Shown here piece after piece: positions 18,579 to 26,977 of a stretch of DNA of 64,000 nucleotides. The stretch is from Terrimonas pollutisoli (lineage in GTDB: Bacteria > Bacteroidota > Bacteroidia > Chitinophagales > Chitinophagaceae). Each line of letters opens with the position of its first letter. Within the stretch, counting starts at the first letter, position 1. Under the pieces are notes generated by a model. That model did not search any database. It was given only the letters and a program-made list of their open reading frames with translations, and was not told the origin of the DNA. The stretch covers positions 620,001-684,000 of the forward strand of contig NZ_JARKNA010000001.1 of the NCBI RefSeq assembly GCF_029360765.1, written 5' to 3'. Made by a program: the position numbers and the translations under genes.

Positions 18579-19130
18579 TTAATTAAGCTGGGGATCTGTT
18601 GGAAAATGAATCATCATTTCATAATCGCCGCCAAGGTGCTTAAGCGACTCTTTCCATATTTCTTCAGGCTTGGTTTGGAAGATCAGTTTTCGGTTTGACT
18701 TTACGGTGAGCCATGATTTCTCCTTTATTTCCTCGGCCAGTTGGTCTTTGCTCCAACCGGAATACCCGATAAAAAAGCGGATCTTGTTTTCATCCAATTT
18801 GCCATTCTGTATAAGCTCAACCGTTTTACTAAAATCGCCACCCCAAAATACGCCTTTCATCACTTCTTCACCGCCGGGAATTTCTTCAGGATACTGATGC
18901 AGGAAATGAATAGTATCCATTTGTACGGGACCTCCATAAAAAACCGGGAGTTTAAACCCCTCCAGATCAGGGATCAATTCATCCAGCGTATTTTCATATT
19001 TGCGATTTAACACAAAACCAAAACTTCCATCTTCATTATGCTCGCAAAGAAAGACCACTGTGCGCAGAAAGTTGGGGTCTTTCAGGAAGGGATCTGCTAT
19101 TAAAAGTATGCCTGGTCCGGGTTCAATCAT
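18579..19130 (-). CDS. YqgE/AlgH family protein
   Basis: The 183-residue protein shows the family pattern: GILLIADPFLKDPNFLRTVVFLCEHNEDGSFGFVLNR at the start, VFYGGPVQMDTIHFLH in the middle, and FFIGYSGWSKDQLAEEI near residue 120. Its molecular role is unclear; in pseudomonads AlgH affects alginate regulation. It is a single gene on the minus strand, upstream of the DUF4197 gene. Confidence 0.9.
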   Translation of the reverse strand: MIEPGPGILLIADPFLKDPNFLRTVVFLCEHNEDGSFGFVLNRKYENTLDELIPDLEGFKLPVFYGGPVQMDTIHFLHQYPEEIPGGEEVMKGVFWGGDFSKTVELIQNGKLDENKIRFFIGYSGWSKDQLAEEIKEKSWLTVKSNRKLIFQTKPEEIWKESLKHLGGDYEMMIHFPTDPQLN

Positions 19131-19335
19131 ACTTCAAGTTAGGACATTAAATCTTTTTTAAAAAAATCTTGTTTCAAATACTTTCGCCAAAAAATTGGCT
19201 AGAATACTGGCCTTAAAGCGGCGTTAAAAATCCATGTATTACCTGTCAAATTAAAGATGAAAGAACAACACGTAGTATTTTTGCAGGATGGGTTGGTAAA
19301 ACCCTTTATCTTTCAGTACAAATAATTTTCTCTTT

Positions 19336-20688
19336 GTGAAACGCATCTTTACCGTAATTACTTTACTCATAACAATTTCTTTAATCGGCATCATCATCAT
19401 TCAAATTTCATGGTTAAAGAATATGATCCTGCTGAAAGAAGAACAAATTAAAGGGAAGGTGGAGCAGGCGGTAATAATGGTGGGAAATGAGCTGTCCCAA
19501 TACAAAGGAAATTATTTAAGTAGCAAGATAAGTTCACCTAATACAATTTTCCAGGATGAGTTTACGATGGAGTTTCTAAGACCTGTTACCGTGGGCAAAC
19601 GGTTTACGGCTACCGAATTGCAGGATAAAATAAAAAAAGCTTTTAAATCACTGGAGCTCGATAATTTGAAATTTGAATTCATGCTGGCGACTGTCAGCCC
19701 CAGGACAGGGGCCATAGGCGCAATTGAACAGCGGTCAAAGAATTTTCCGGAAGAGTATGAGGACACAATAAACAATTACTCGAAAGGCTACGCCTTGTTT
19801 GCACCAAGCGGTTCGGCGGCAGAAAACCTTGCAGCGGATGAAAGTCTTATAATTGTAGCACTTGACTGGAAGGTTGCGGCGCTAAAAGAATTGCGTTTAC
19901 GCATCGCTACTTCTATTCTTTTTACCATTATCATTATTACAGCTTTTTATCTTACTGTTCGTACTATGCTTCGTCAAAAAAAATTAGGTGAGATCAAAAA
20001 TGATTTCATCAATAATATGACGCATGAATTTAAGACACCCATTGCTACCATCTCATTGGCGGTTGATGCTTTGAAGAATGAAAAAGTTTTACAGGATAGG
20101 GATAAGATGGGTTATTTCAGTGCTATCATCAAAGAAGAGAACCAACGTATGAATCGCCAGGTTGAAACGATTCTTAAAGCATCTCAACTGGAAAAACAGG
20201 AGATTGAATTGAATATGCAACCCTTACATGTACATGAAGTAATTAAAGACGTGGTTGATAATTTTGCTTTGCAATTACAGGAAAAAGGTGGAAGGGCCGA
20301 GCTGGTATTAAATGCGACCAATGACCTTGTGATGGCAGATGAGGTTCATTTTTCCAATATGATTAACAACCTTATTGATAATGCTGTCAAGTATTCAAAA
20401 GATAATGTTCCCCTGCTTGTCAAGGTCGCTACTCACTCCAATGGAAAAAATTTGACAATTAAAGTGGAAGACAATGGCATTGGCATGAGTAAGGAAACAG
20501 TGAAGCGGGTTTTTGAACGCTTTTACAGGGCTCATACCGGCAACCTGCATAACGTTAAAGGCTTTGGGTTAGGATTGAGTTATGTAAAAACAATTGTGCA
20601 GGCGCAGGGCGGTGAAATTAAAATCGATAGTATGTTGGGTCGCGGCAGCATCTTTATTTTAGATCTTCCATTGAAGAAAAGCAGTTAA
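19336..20688 (+). CDS. Membrane sensor histidine kinase, RprX-like
   Basis: The start is GTG 19336 (MKRIFTVITLLITISLIGIIII, first membrane helix). A periplasmic region (35-185) and a second helix (about 190-210) follow. The kinase core is complete: H-box NNMTHEFKTPIATISLA with the phosphorylated H230, N-box NNLIDNAVKYSKD, G1 VEDNGIGMSK, F-box FERFYRA and G2 GFGLGLSYV. The arrangement resembles Bacteroidota RprX-type kinases. No response regulator is next to it: the neighbours are YqgE (divergent) and queA (convergent). Confidence 0.88.
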   Translation: MKRIFTVITLLITISLIGIIIIQISWLKNMILLKEEQIKGKVEQAVIMVGNELSQYKGNYLSSKISSPNTIFQDEFTMEFLRPVTVGKRFTATELQDKIKKAFKSLELDNLKFEFMLATVSPRTGAIGAIEQRSKNFPEEYEDTINNYSKGYALFAPSGSAAENLAADESLIIVALDWKVAALKELRLRIATSILFTIIIITAFYLTVRTMLRQKKLGEIKNDFINNMTHEFKTPIATISLAVDALKNEKVLQDRDKMGYFSAIIKEENQRMNRQVETILKASQLEKQEIELNMQPLHVHEVIKDVVDNFALQLQEKGGRAELVLNATNDLVMADEVHFSNMINNLIDNAVKYSKDNVPLLVKVATHSNGKNLTIKVEDNGIGMSKETVKRVFERFYRAHTGNLHNVKGFGLGLSYVKTIVQAQGGEIKIDSMLGRGSIFILDLPLKKSS

Positions 20689-20700
20689 AATTCCTGCCAA

Positions 20701-21957
20701 CTATTCCTGGACCTGTGGGTACAGCAGGCAACCATCGCCGTAGCTTAAAAACCTGAATTCATTTTGAAGAGCATGATCGTAAATCCTTCGCCAATCCTCA
20801 CCAATAATTGCAGCAATCAATAGCAATAAGGTGGATTGTGGTTGATGAAAATTGGTGATCAAGCCTTTTGCAATCCGAAGCTTGTATCCCGGTGCTATTA
20901 TGATGCGTGTCCTGGTGACCAGTTTTTTCAATTTATTTTTTTTCATCCAACCTAGCAAAGACTCCAACGCCTCTTTCGCTTGTACATCCTGGGCCGGCAT
21001 ATCATAAGCCTCCCATTGATTTAATTCTGGAATTGCTAAATAGTTGTTGACCGTTGCTTGTTGACCGTTGCTTGTTGATAGTTTCACTCCCAACCAGTAA
21101 AGACTCTCAATGGTTCGCATGGACGTAGTACCTACCGGAATGATTGTTTTGTCGAGATATGCAATAATCGTTTCAATTGTTTCAATGGATACATCAATAA
21201 ACTCCGCATGCATTTCATGCTGTTGCATAGTTTCACTTTTCACAGGTTTAAATGTGCCGGCGCCAACATGAAGCGTCACAAAATCTTTGTCAATATTTTT
21301 TTCTTCTAAACTTTTGAAAATAGCATCGGTAAAGTGCAGACCCGCTGTTGGCGCAGCCACTGATCCATCGTAATGGGCATAAATGGTTTGGTACCTTTCG
21401 GCATCACTTGATTCTGCCTTTCGTTTTATATAGGGTGGAAGAGGAATGGCGCCTGCATGATGCAATAATTCCGCAAAACTCATTTCCGGATCATTCCAGG
21501 AGAGTTCGATTACAAAAGAATCTATTCTCTTTTCCAGGTAAATGGCTTGCAATATTATCTCCTTGTTGAACGCATAAATTATTTTTTGAAGTATCTGTCC
21601 ATGTTTCCATTTTGATGCGCCGCCAACCAGGCATAACCAATATACTTTCCCGCGTTGAAGCATGGCAGTCGTAATATCTGCATATTGCTCATGCGGCTCG
21701 AGACAAAATATTTCTATTACACCGCCAGTCGGTTTTTGAAACAGTAGCCTTGCTTCCACAACTTTGGTGTTATTAAAAATCAGCAACGAACTTGCCGGAA
21801 TATGCGAAGCAATATTTTCATAGGTATCATCCCGGATATCTCCATTTCTATAAACAAGTAATTTGGATGAATCTCTTTTTTGAAGGGGGTAGCTGGCTAT
21901 TCGATCCTCGGGAAGTGAATAGGTAAAATCAGCAATAGCAATATCTTTTGGGTGCAT
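20701..21957 (-). CDS. queA: tRNA preQ1(34) S-adenosylmethionine ribosyltransferase-isomerase
   Basis: QueA makes epoxyqueuosine in the wobble base of four tRNAs. The start ATG 21957 gives MHPKDIAIADFTYSLPEDRIASYP; a TTG two codons earlier is ignored. Motifs include LLIFNNTKVVEARL, AAPTAGLHFTD, VTLHVGAGTFKPV, PVGTTSMRTIESL and LITNFHQPQSTLLLL. Residues STSNGQQATVNNYL lie in an insertion encoded by a 15-bp direct repeat (21046-21085). DUF3052 gene lies 45 bp upstream on the same strand. Confidence 0.96.
   Translation of the reverse strand: MHPKDIAIADFTYSLPEDRIASYPLQKRDSSKLLVYRNGDIRDDTYENIASHIPASSLLIFNNTKVVEARLLFQKPTGGVIEIFCLEPHEQYADITTAMLQRGKVYWLCLVGGASKWKHGQILQKIIYAFNKEIILQAIYLEKRIDSFVIELSWNDPEMSFAELLHHAGAIPLPPYIKRKAESSDAERYQTIYAHYDGSVAAPTAGLHFTDAIFKSLEEKNIDKDFVTLHVGAGTFKPVKSETMQQHEMHAEFIDVSIETIETIIAYLDKTIIPVGTTSMRTIESLYWLGVKLSTSNGQQATVNNYLAIPELNQWEAYDMPAQDVQAKEALESLLGWMKKNKLKKLVTRTRIIIAPGYKLRIAKGLITNFHQPQSTLLLLIAAIIGEDWRRIYDHALQNEFRFLSYGDGCLLYPQVQE
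21046..21085. repeat. Tandem repeat inside queA
   Basis: TTGTTGACCGTTGCT is followed directly by a second copy of the same 15-bp unit, still in frame. It encodes an asparagine/glutamine-rich loop. Confidence 0.6.
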
Positions 21958-22002
21958 AAACAATTGCGACCAACTGTCGCAGTTTGATGAGTTACAAAAA
22001 TA

Positions 22003-22413
22003 CTAACGTTTCGCAAGTGGTACGACGAGTTTTAGTCCGCTCCAGATATCACTCACTGCACAAACTTTTACATCTACGAGATCATTTTTCAAAGCATAAT
22101 TTCTGATAGCGTCTTCGGTAATATCAGTGGGAATTTTCGCCGATTTTTTATACCACGAGACCCAGATAACGATTGCAGGATTTTTTGAAAGCAAGGGCTG
22201 CAGTTTTTTTATTGCTGATTCAAAGACTTTGTAGCTTTCTGCAAATAAATGAATAAGATCCGGCAATTCATTTTTGGCGCATAGCTGATCACTAATATCT
22301 GCTTCCAACAATTCAAAATAGTTCGAAGGTGTATTGATCAACCGGATCTTCATGCCCGGTTTGATACCCAATTTTTTGATCAGGGGTGTGCCTGAATAGC
22401 CTGCAGTTGCCAT
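22003..22413 (-). CDS. DUF3052-family protein
   Basis: The start ATG 22413 gives MATAGYSGTPLIKKLGIKPGMKIRLIN, the typical DUF3052 N-terminus; the upstream 31 codons look non-coding. The remaining 110 residues include DLIHLFAESYKVFESAIKKLQPLL and IVIWVSWYKKSAKIPTDITEDAIRNYAL, a conserved helical signature. The function of the family is unknown. It probably forms a unit with queA. Confidence 0.85.
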   Translation of the reverse strand: MATAGYSGTPLIKKLGIKPGMKIRLINTPSNYFELLEADISDQLCAKNELPDLIHLFAESYKVFESAIKKLQPLLSKNPAIVIWVSWYKKSAKIPTDITEDAIRNYALKNDLVDVKVCAVSDIWSGLKLVVPLAKR

Positions 22414-22620
22414 GGCGCCAAAATACGAATGCCGTTTTAAATTATGGGCTGTAGCCGATCTGTATTCACATTTGCGATGGTTCCATTCACCGTTTTTCCA
22501 CCGCAATTCACAAGTAATCCACGCCTTTTTTGATCAGTACCGGATAAAATCCGCGCAAATGTACTACAGGCAGGCCTTCCAGGCATCAGGAGTCTGTGGA
22601 CAAAATAAAAATCCCAAAAT

Positions 22621-22652
22621 TTGGAAGGTAAGTGGGAAAAAGTGTTATTTTG
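22621..22652 (+). promoter_or_regulatory. Possible mraZ promoter with MraZ-box-like repeats
   Basis: TTG (22621-22623) and TTATTTTG (22645-22652, one mismatch to TAnnTTTG) are 21 bp apart. Within the spacer, TGGAA (22622) and TGGGA (22633) followed by TGTTA (22643) occur at about 10-bp spacing, reminiscent of the TGGGN repeats bound by MraZ in other bacteria. This would allow autoregulation of the dcw cluster. Confidence 0.4.
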
Positions 22653-22688
22653 TGTGAATTAGTACAAAATTGACCCAAGAACCTGATA

Positions 22689-23153
22689 ATGATAGATATT
22701 CTCGGCGAATACCAGGCGACTTTAGACTCAAAAGGTCGCTTTCTTCTGCCGGCTGCCTTCAAAAAGCAGCTCTCCGAAGAAGAGGGTACCCGCTTTGTTA
22801 TGAACAGGGGTTTGGACAATTGTGTCACGTTATTCACATTAAAAAATTGGGAAGCTTTTTCGGCGAAGATCAGGACTTTGAATGATTTTAATGAGGAGGA
22901 AAGACCGGTTCGCCGATTTTTTTTAAATGGAGCCGCTTACGTAGAACCGGATAGTGCAGGAAGATTGCTGGTACCACCGCATTTGAAGGAGCATGCCGGT
23001 TTGCAAAAAGACCTCGTGATGCATTGGGCGGACGATAAATTAGAAATCTGGGATAGTAATAAGTACAAACAGCTCTTTGATTCAATCTCACCGGAAGCAT
23101 TAAGCAAAATGGTACATAAAGTATTAGGGGGAGGGAACGGATTGGCAGGTTAA
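22689..23153 (+). CDS. mraZ: Transcriptional regulator MraZ
   Basis: MraZ is the first gene of the dcw cluster and a DNA-binding regulator made of two SpoVT/AbrB-like halves. Each half has the DxxGR signature: TLDSKGRFLLPAAFK (residues 11-25) and EPDSAGRLLVPPHLKEHAGL (about 86-105). The 154 residues are normal length. rsmH follows 18 bp later. Confidence 0.95.
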   Translation: MIDILGEYQATLDSKGRFLLPAAFKKQLSEEEGTRFVMNRGLDNCVTLFTLKNWEAFSAKIRTLNDFNEEERPVRRFFLNGAAYVEPDSAGRLLVPPHLKEHAGLQKDLVMHWADDKLEIWDSNKYKQLFDSISPEALSKMVHKVLGGGNGLAG

Positions 23154-23170
23154 ATTGTTAAATAGTTGAC

Positions 23171-24142
23171 ATGAAGAAAAAGTTGAAAAAAGAAGAACCG
23201 CTATTAACTGATCAACCAGCCAACCCGTCAACTGAAGCCTATCACATACCTGTTCTTCTACAGGAGACAATAGCAGGGTTAGCTATTCAACCGGAAGGCA
23301 TCTATGTCGATTGTACGTTTGGCGGTGGCGGTCACTCAAAAGCTATTCTTGAGCAATTGGGTGCCAAAGGAAAACTGATTGCTTTTGACCAGGACGAGGA
23401 TGCGAAACGAAATCTGCCTGACGATGATCGTGTCATTTTTGTGCCGCATAATTTTCGTCATCTGCAACGGTTCCTGAAGCTGCACCAAATAAACGCTGTT
23501 GATGGCATTATGGCGGATCTGGGTGTCAGCAGTCACCAGTTTGATGAAGCAGAAAGAGGGTTCTCGACCCGCTTTGATGCAGCACTGGATATGCGAATGG
23601 ACCAGCGCCAAACCCTGACTGCCTTTGATGTTGTGAATACCTACACTGAGCAGCAGCTGCACAAGCTGTTTGAGCAGTATGGCGAAGTGACGAATGCCAA
23701 AACATTGGCGAGGACGATTGTCAATGTTCGCAATCACGTTTCATTGAAAACCATCAATGCTTTTAAAAATGCTCTCCGTGAGGTGGTAAAAGGAAATCCC
23801 AATAAATATTTTGCCCAGGTTTTCCAGGCGTTGCGCATTGAAGTGAATGATGAATTAGGAGCATTGAAAGAAATGCTGCAGCAAATCCCAAAACTGCTGA
23901 AGCCCGGTGGCCGGGCAGCTATCATCACTTTCCATTCTTTAGAAGACAGGCTGGTTAAAGTTTTTTTTCGTCGTGGTTCATTTGATGAGCCGGAAACAAA
24001 TCCTTTTATCAATGAAGAGCCGGTGAATGAATTAAAAATCATCACCAAAAAATCGATACAGCCAACTGAAAAGGAAATGAAGGAGAACCCAAGATCAAGA
24101 AGTGCAAGATTAAGAGTGGCAGAAAAAATAATGATGGTGTAA
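23171..24142 (+). CDS. rsmH: 16S rRNA (cytosine1402-N4)-methyltransferase
   Basis: RsmH methylates C1402 of 16S rRNA. The SAM-binding motif VDCTFGGGGHSKAIL (around residue 50) and LIAFDQDEDA are clear, as are GIMADLGVSSHQFDEAERGFS, RALRIEVNDELGAL and AIITFHSLEDRLVK. A 20-residue charged extension precedes the conserved YHIPVLLQETI. The C-terminus NPRSRSARLRVAEK is typical. It is the second gene of the dcw cluster. Confidence 0.96.
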   Translation: MKKKLKKEEPLLTDQPANPSTEAYHIPVLLQETIAGLAIQPEGIYVDCTFGGGGHSKAILEQLGAKGKLIAFDQDEDAKRNLPDDDRVIFVPHNFRHLQRFLKLHQINAVDGIMADLGVSSHQFDEAERGFSTRFDAALDMRMDQRQTLTAFDVVNTYTEQQLHKLFEQYGEVTNAKTLARTIVNVRNHVSLKTINAFKNALREVVKGNPNKYFAQVFQALRIEVNDELGALKEMLQQIPKLLKPGGRAAIITFHSLEDRLVKVFFRRGSFDEPETNPFINEEPVNELKIITKKSIQPTEKEMKENPRSRSARLRVAEKIMMV

Positions 24143-24207
24143 TGCGGTGGATAGCGAATGGTGAATGATAAATAAATGGTACTGAGGTTTAAAGTTTATT
24201 ATACACA

Positions 24208-24549
24208 ATGCAGGAGCAGGAAATAAATAAGGTAAAAGAAACAAAAACAAATTGGAAGAAGCTTCTTAATTATCAGTCGGTGGTAAGGCAGATCCCATTT
24301 TTTTTGTTTCTGACATTTCTTGCAGTGCTGTATATCTATAATGGGCATTTGGCTGATAAAACCGTTCGGAATATCAGCAAGACAACAAGAGAGGTACGAG
24401 AGTTGCAGCATGAATATAAAACGGTGAAGAGTGAAGTGATGTTTCGGAGCAAGCAAAGTGAGCTGGTAAAAGCAGTTGAGCCATTGGGATTAAAAGAGTT
24501 GATGGAGTCGCCGGTGGTGTTAAGGCCCCATCCCGACCTTCCCCAATAG
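24208..24549 (+). CDS. ftsL: FtsL-like cell division protein
   Basis: This small bitopic protein lies in the usual ftsL position between rsmH and ftsI. It has a cytoplasmic N-terminus, one membrane helix (IPFFLFLTFLAVLYIYNGHLA, about 30-50) and a coiled-coil-like periplasmic part (NISKTTREVRELQHEYKTVKSEVMFRSKQSE). The call rests on position and topology. The last residues, RPHPDLPQ, are encoded by an interspersed palindrome (24524-24557), so the C-terminus appears to have been replaced or extended. Confidence 0.8.
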   Translation: MQEQEINKVKETKTNWKKLLNYQSVVRQIPFFLFLTFLAVLYIYNGHLADKTVRNISKTTREVRELQHEYKTVKSEVMFRSKQSELVKAVEPLGLKELMESPVVLRPHPDLPQ

Positions 24550-24772
24550 GGAAGGCCACCAACACTCAGCCCTGCTTTTCGGAGAATTCGAAAGAAATCG
24601 GGGTCTTCGAAAATGTTGATTAGAGATATGAAGATGATGTGGTGGATATGAAGTTTGGGTTTGCGGTGTAGCACCGTCCCTTCTCTTTCGGAGAAGGGAG
24701 AGAGGGATGAGGCCGTGAACAGAATGATGAAGAGTGCGACGCAACAGACGATGATAGTAGCACTGAAGCTGG
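24524..24772. repeat. Composite interspersed repeat, copy A (ftsL-ftsI gap)
   Basis: It begins with the palindrome GGCCCCATCCCG...GGGAAGGCC, which overlaps the ftsL 3' codons. Next come CAGCCCTGCTTTTCG, TCTTCGAAAATGTTGA and ATGAAGTTTGG, then the palindrome TCCCTTCTCTTTCGGAGAAG, and finally a GATGAAGAGTGCGACGCAAC block. The same series in the same order is present at 36715-36985 (copy B). The last block also occurs inverted at 40721-40780. Confidence 0.8.
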
Positions 24773-24808
24773 TAACAAAAAGAATAACAATAACAATCGC
24801 AGCAGAAA

Positions 24809-26938
24809 TTGGAAGTAAGGCGTGACATATTATGGCGTGTTTATCTATGCTTTATCGGCATGGTGCTTTTATGTGTGCTGATCCTTGGGAAAGCATTCTA
24901 TATACAGCGTTTCCAGGGTGAGCACTGGCGGAACATGAGTGATAGTATGCACCAGCGCATTGTTGAATTAGATGCCGACAGGGGAACAATTTACAGCGAG
25001 GATGGCCAGATGCTGAGTACCTCTTTGCCTGAATTTGATATCTATCTTGATTTCCAGGCCGATGGTTTGCGTGATAAGAATGGGAAGGTGTTTAGAGAAA
25101 ACGTAGACTCATTTGCCATAGCCATGGCAAAATATTTTGGTGATAAAACCACGGCACAGTATAAAAAAGAATTGCAGGAAGGGTATAGAAAAAAAAGCCG
25201 CTATTATTTGCTGAAGAAGAAATTGTCGTTTGAAGAATATAAAAACTTCCGCCAGTTTCCATTGGTAAAATTGGGAAGAAATAAAAGCGGTGTAATTGTA
25301 GAAGAAAACAGCAAACGGTTATCGCCATTTGGATTACTGGCTAACAGGACCATCGGCCTTTCCCGTGAACATATTGCGAGCAATGGCAAAGTGAAAAAGC
25401 AAAATGTAGGTCTTGAAAAAAGTTATGATACGTTGCTGACTGGTCAAAAAGGCCAGCGGCTGGTAAGATATGCTTCGGGCGGAGCTATCCCGGTGGAAGG
25501 TTTCCAAATAGAACCTGAAAACGGGAAAGATATTTTCACTACACTGGATGTGAACATACAGGACATAGCAGAAAATGCTTTGTTGAAACAAATGGAAACA
25601 AGCGAATCGTTGTATGGCACCTGTATAGTGATGGAAACAAAAACCGGTAAGATAAAAGCGATTGCCAATCTTGGCCGCAGGCCGGATGGAGCTTATTGGG
25701 AGGATGATAACTATGCGCTACGGGTGACAGAACCGGGATCCACGATTAAGTTGGTGACATTATTAGCAGTGCTGGAAAAAGGTTCTTCAAAATTGAATGA
25801 CCTGGTAGAAGTTGGCAGCGCTGGTCAAATGGTAGTGGGCCCGCGGAATGTAAATGATGCAGAACGTCAGCCAAAATCTGTACAGACAGTAAAGGAATGC
25901 TTTGCACATAGCTCAAATGTCGGGATGAGTAAGGTGGCATATAAAGCGTTTGCCCAAAACCCAAAAGAGTTTGGCGATTACCTGCACAAGTATCACATGG
26001 ATGTTCGTTCACCCATCGATCTTTCAAATATTCCAAAGCCACAGCTGGCACCATTGGATAAAAATAAAGGCGGGGTGATGAATATGATCACGATGAGTTT
26101 TGGTTATGCTGCCCAGGTCAGCCCAATGCATACCCTTACCTTATATAATGCTATCGCCAATAATGGTAAAATGATGAAACCTTATTTGGTCAATAGCATT
26201 CAGCAGGATGGCATCGTGATAAAACAATTTGAACCGACTGTGCTGGAAGAAAGTATTGCACGGCCAGAAGTAATACAAGCGGCGAAAGAAAGTATGGAAG
26301 CGGTGGTTACCGAAGGTACCGGCAGAGTTGCTTTTAAAGACATGCCTTTTGCCGTGGCAGGGAAAACCGGAACTGCACACGTTGCAGATGGCAATATAAA
26401 ATATAGTGCAGGTGTATACCAGGCATCATTTGTAGGCTACTTTCCGGCAAATGATCCCCAGTTTACCTGTATAGTGGTAATCAGATCCAAACCATACGCA
26501 GCATTGCACTATGGTGGGACGTTGGCAGGCCCGGTATTTAAAGAAGTGGCTACAAAATTGTATGCGATGTATGTAGAGAAAAAAGCATCGCATATGTATG
26601 CCGCGAAAAAAGATAGTAGCGGTTATTTCTATGCCGGTAATAATGCAGATATAAAAAATGTTTTCAAAACATTGAATATCGGGTACCGGGATTCGGCAAC
26701 GCAGGGTGATTGGAGTAATGTGTTTGCAGTGGATTACCAGCCGGTAGTAAAAACAAGTGTGATCAGGAAACAGGTGATGCCCAATGTGAAGGGAATGGGA
26801 TTGAAAGATGCATTGTACCTGTTGGAAAATATGGGAGTAAAAGTTTCGGTGAAAGGAAAAGGTAAAGTGACGAATCAATCGGTTGTGGCAGGAAGTGCCC
26901 TGTCAAAGGGAATGACTGTGGTTTTGGACTTGAGCTGA
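24809..26938 (+). CDS. ftsI: Division-specific penicillin-binding protein (FtsI/PBP with PASTA domain)
   Basis: This is the septal D,D-transpeptidase. The only in-frame start that preserves the conserved VRRDILWRVYLCFIGM N-terminus is TTG 24809; a TAA lies six codons upstream. A membrane helix covers about residues 12-32, followed by the dimerisation domain. Transpeptidase motifs are S311-T-I-K314 in EPGSTIKLV, HSSNVGM and GKTGTAHV. A single PASTA domain ends the protein (VMPNVKGMGLKDALYLLENMGV). A composite repeat fills the gap to ftsL. Confidence 0.95.
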   Translation: MEVRRDILWRVYLCFIGMVLLCVLILGKAFYIQRFQGEHWRNMSDSMHQRIVELDADRGTIYSEDGQMLSTSLPEFDIYLDFQADGLRDKNGKVFRENVDSFAIAMAKYFGDKTTAQYKKELQEGYRKKSRYYLLKKKLSFEEYKNFRQFPLVKLGRNKSGVIVEENSKRLSPFGLLANRTIGLSREHIASNGKVKKQNVGLEKSYDTLLTGQKGQRLVRYASGGAIPVEGFQIEPENGKDIFTTLDVNIQDIAENALLKQMETSESLYGTCIVMETKTGKIKAIANLGRRPDGAYWEDDNYALRVTEPGSTIKLVTLLAVLEKGSSKLNDLVEVGSAGQMVVGPRNVNDAERQPKSVQTVKECFAHSSNVGMSKVAYKAFAQNPKEFGDYLHKYHMDVRSPIDLSNIPKPQLAPLDKNKGGVMNMITMSFGYAAQVSPMHTLTLYNAIANNGKMMKPYLVNSIQQDGIVIKQFEPTVLEESIARPEVIQAAKESMEAVVTEGTGRVAFKDMPFAVAGKTGTAHVADGNIKYSAGVYQASFVGYFPANDPQFTCIVVIRSKPYAALHYGGTLAGPVFKEVATKLYAMYVEKKASHMYAAKKDSSGYFYAGNNADIKNVFKTLNIGYRDSATQGDWSNVFAVDYQPVVKTSVIRKQVMPNVKGMGLKDALYLLENMGVKVSVKGKGKVTNQSVVAGSALSKGMTVVLDLS

Positions 26939-26977
26939 TTAAAAGTTTGAAGTTAAAGGTTTAAAAGTTTTAAAAAG

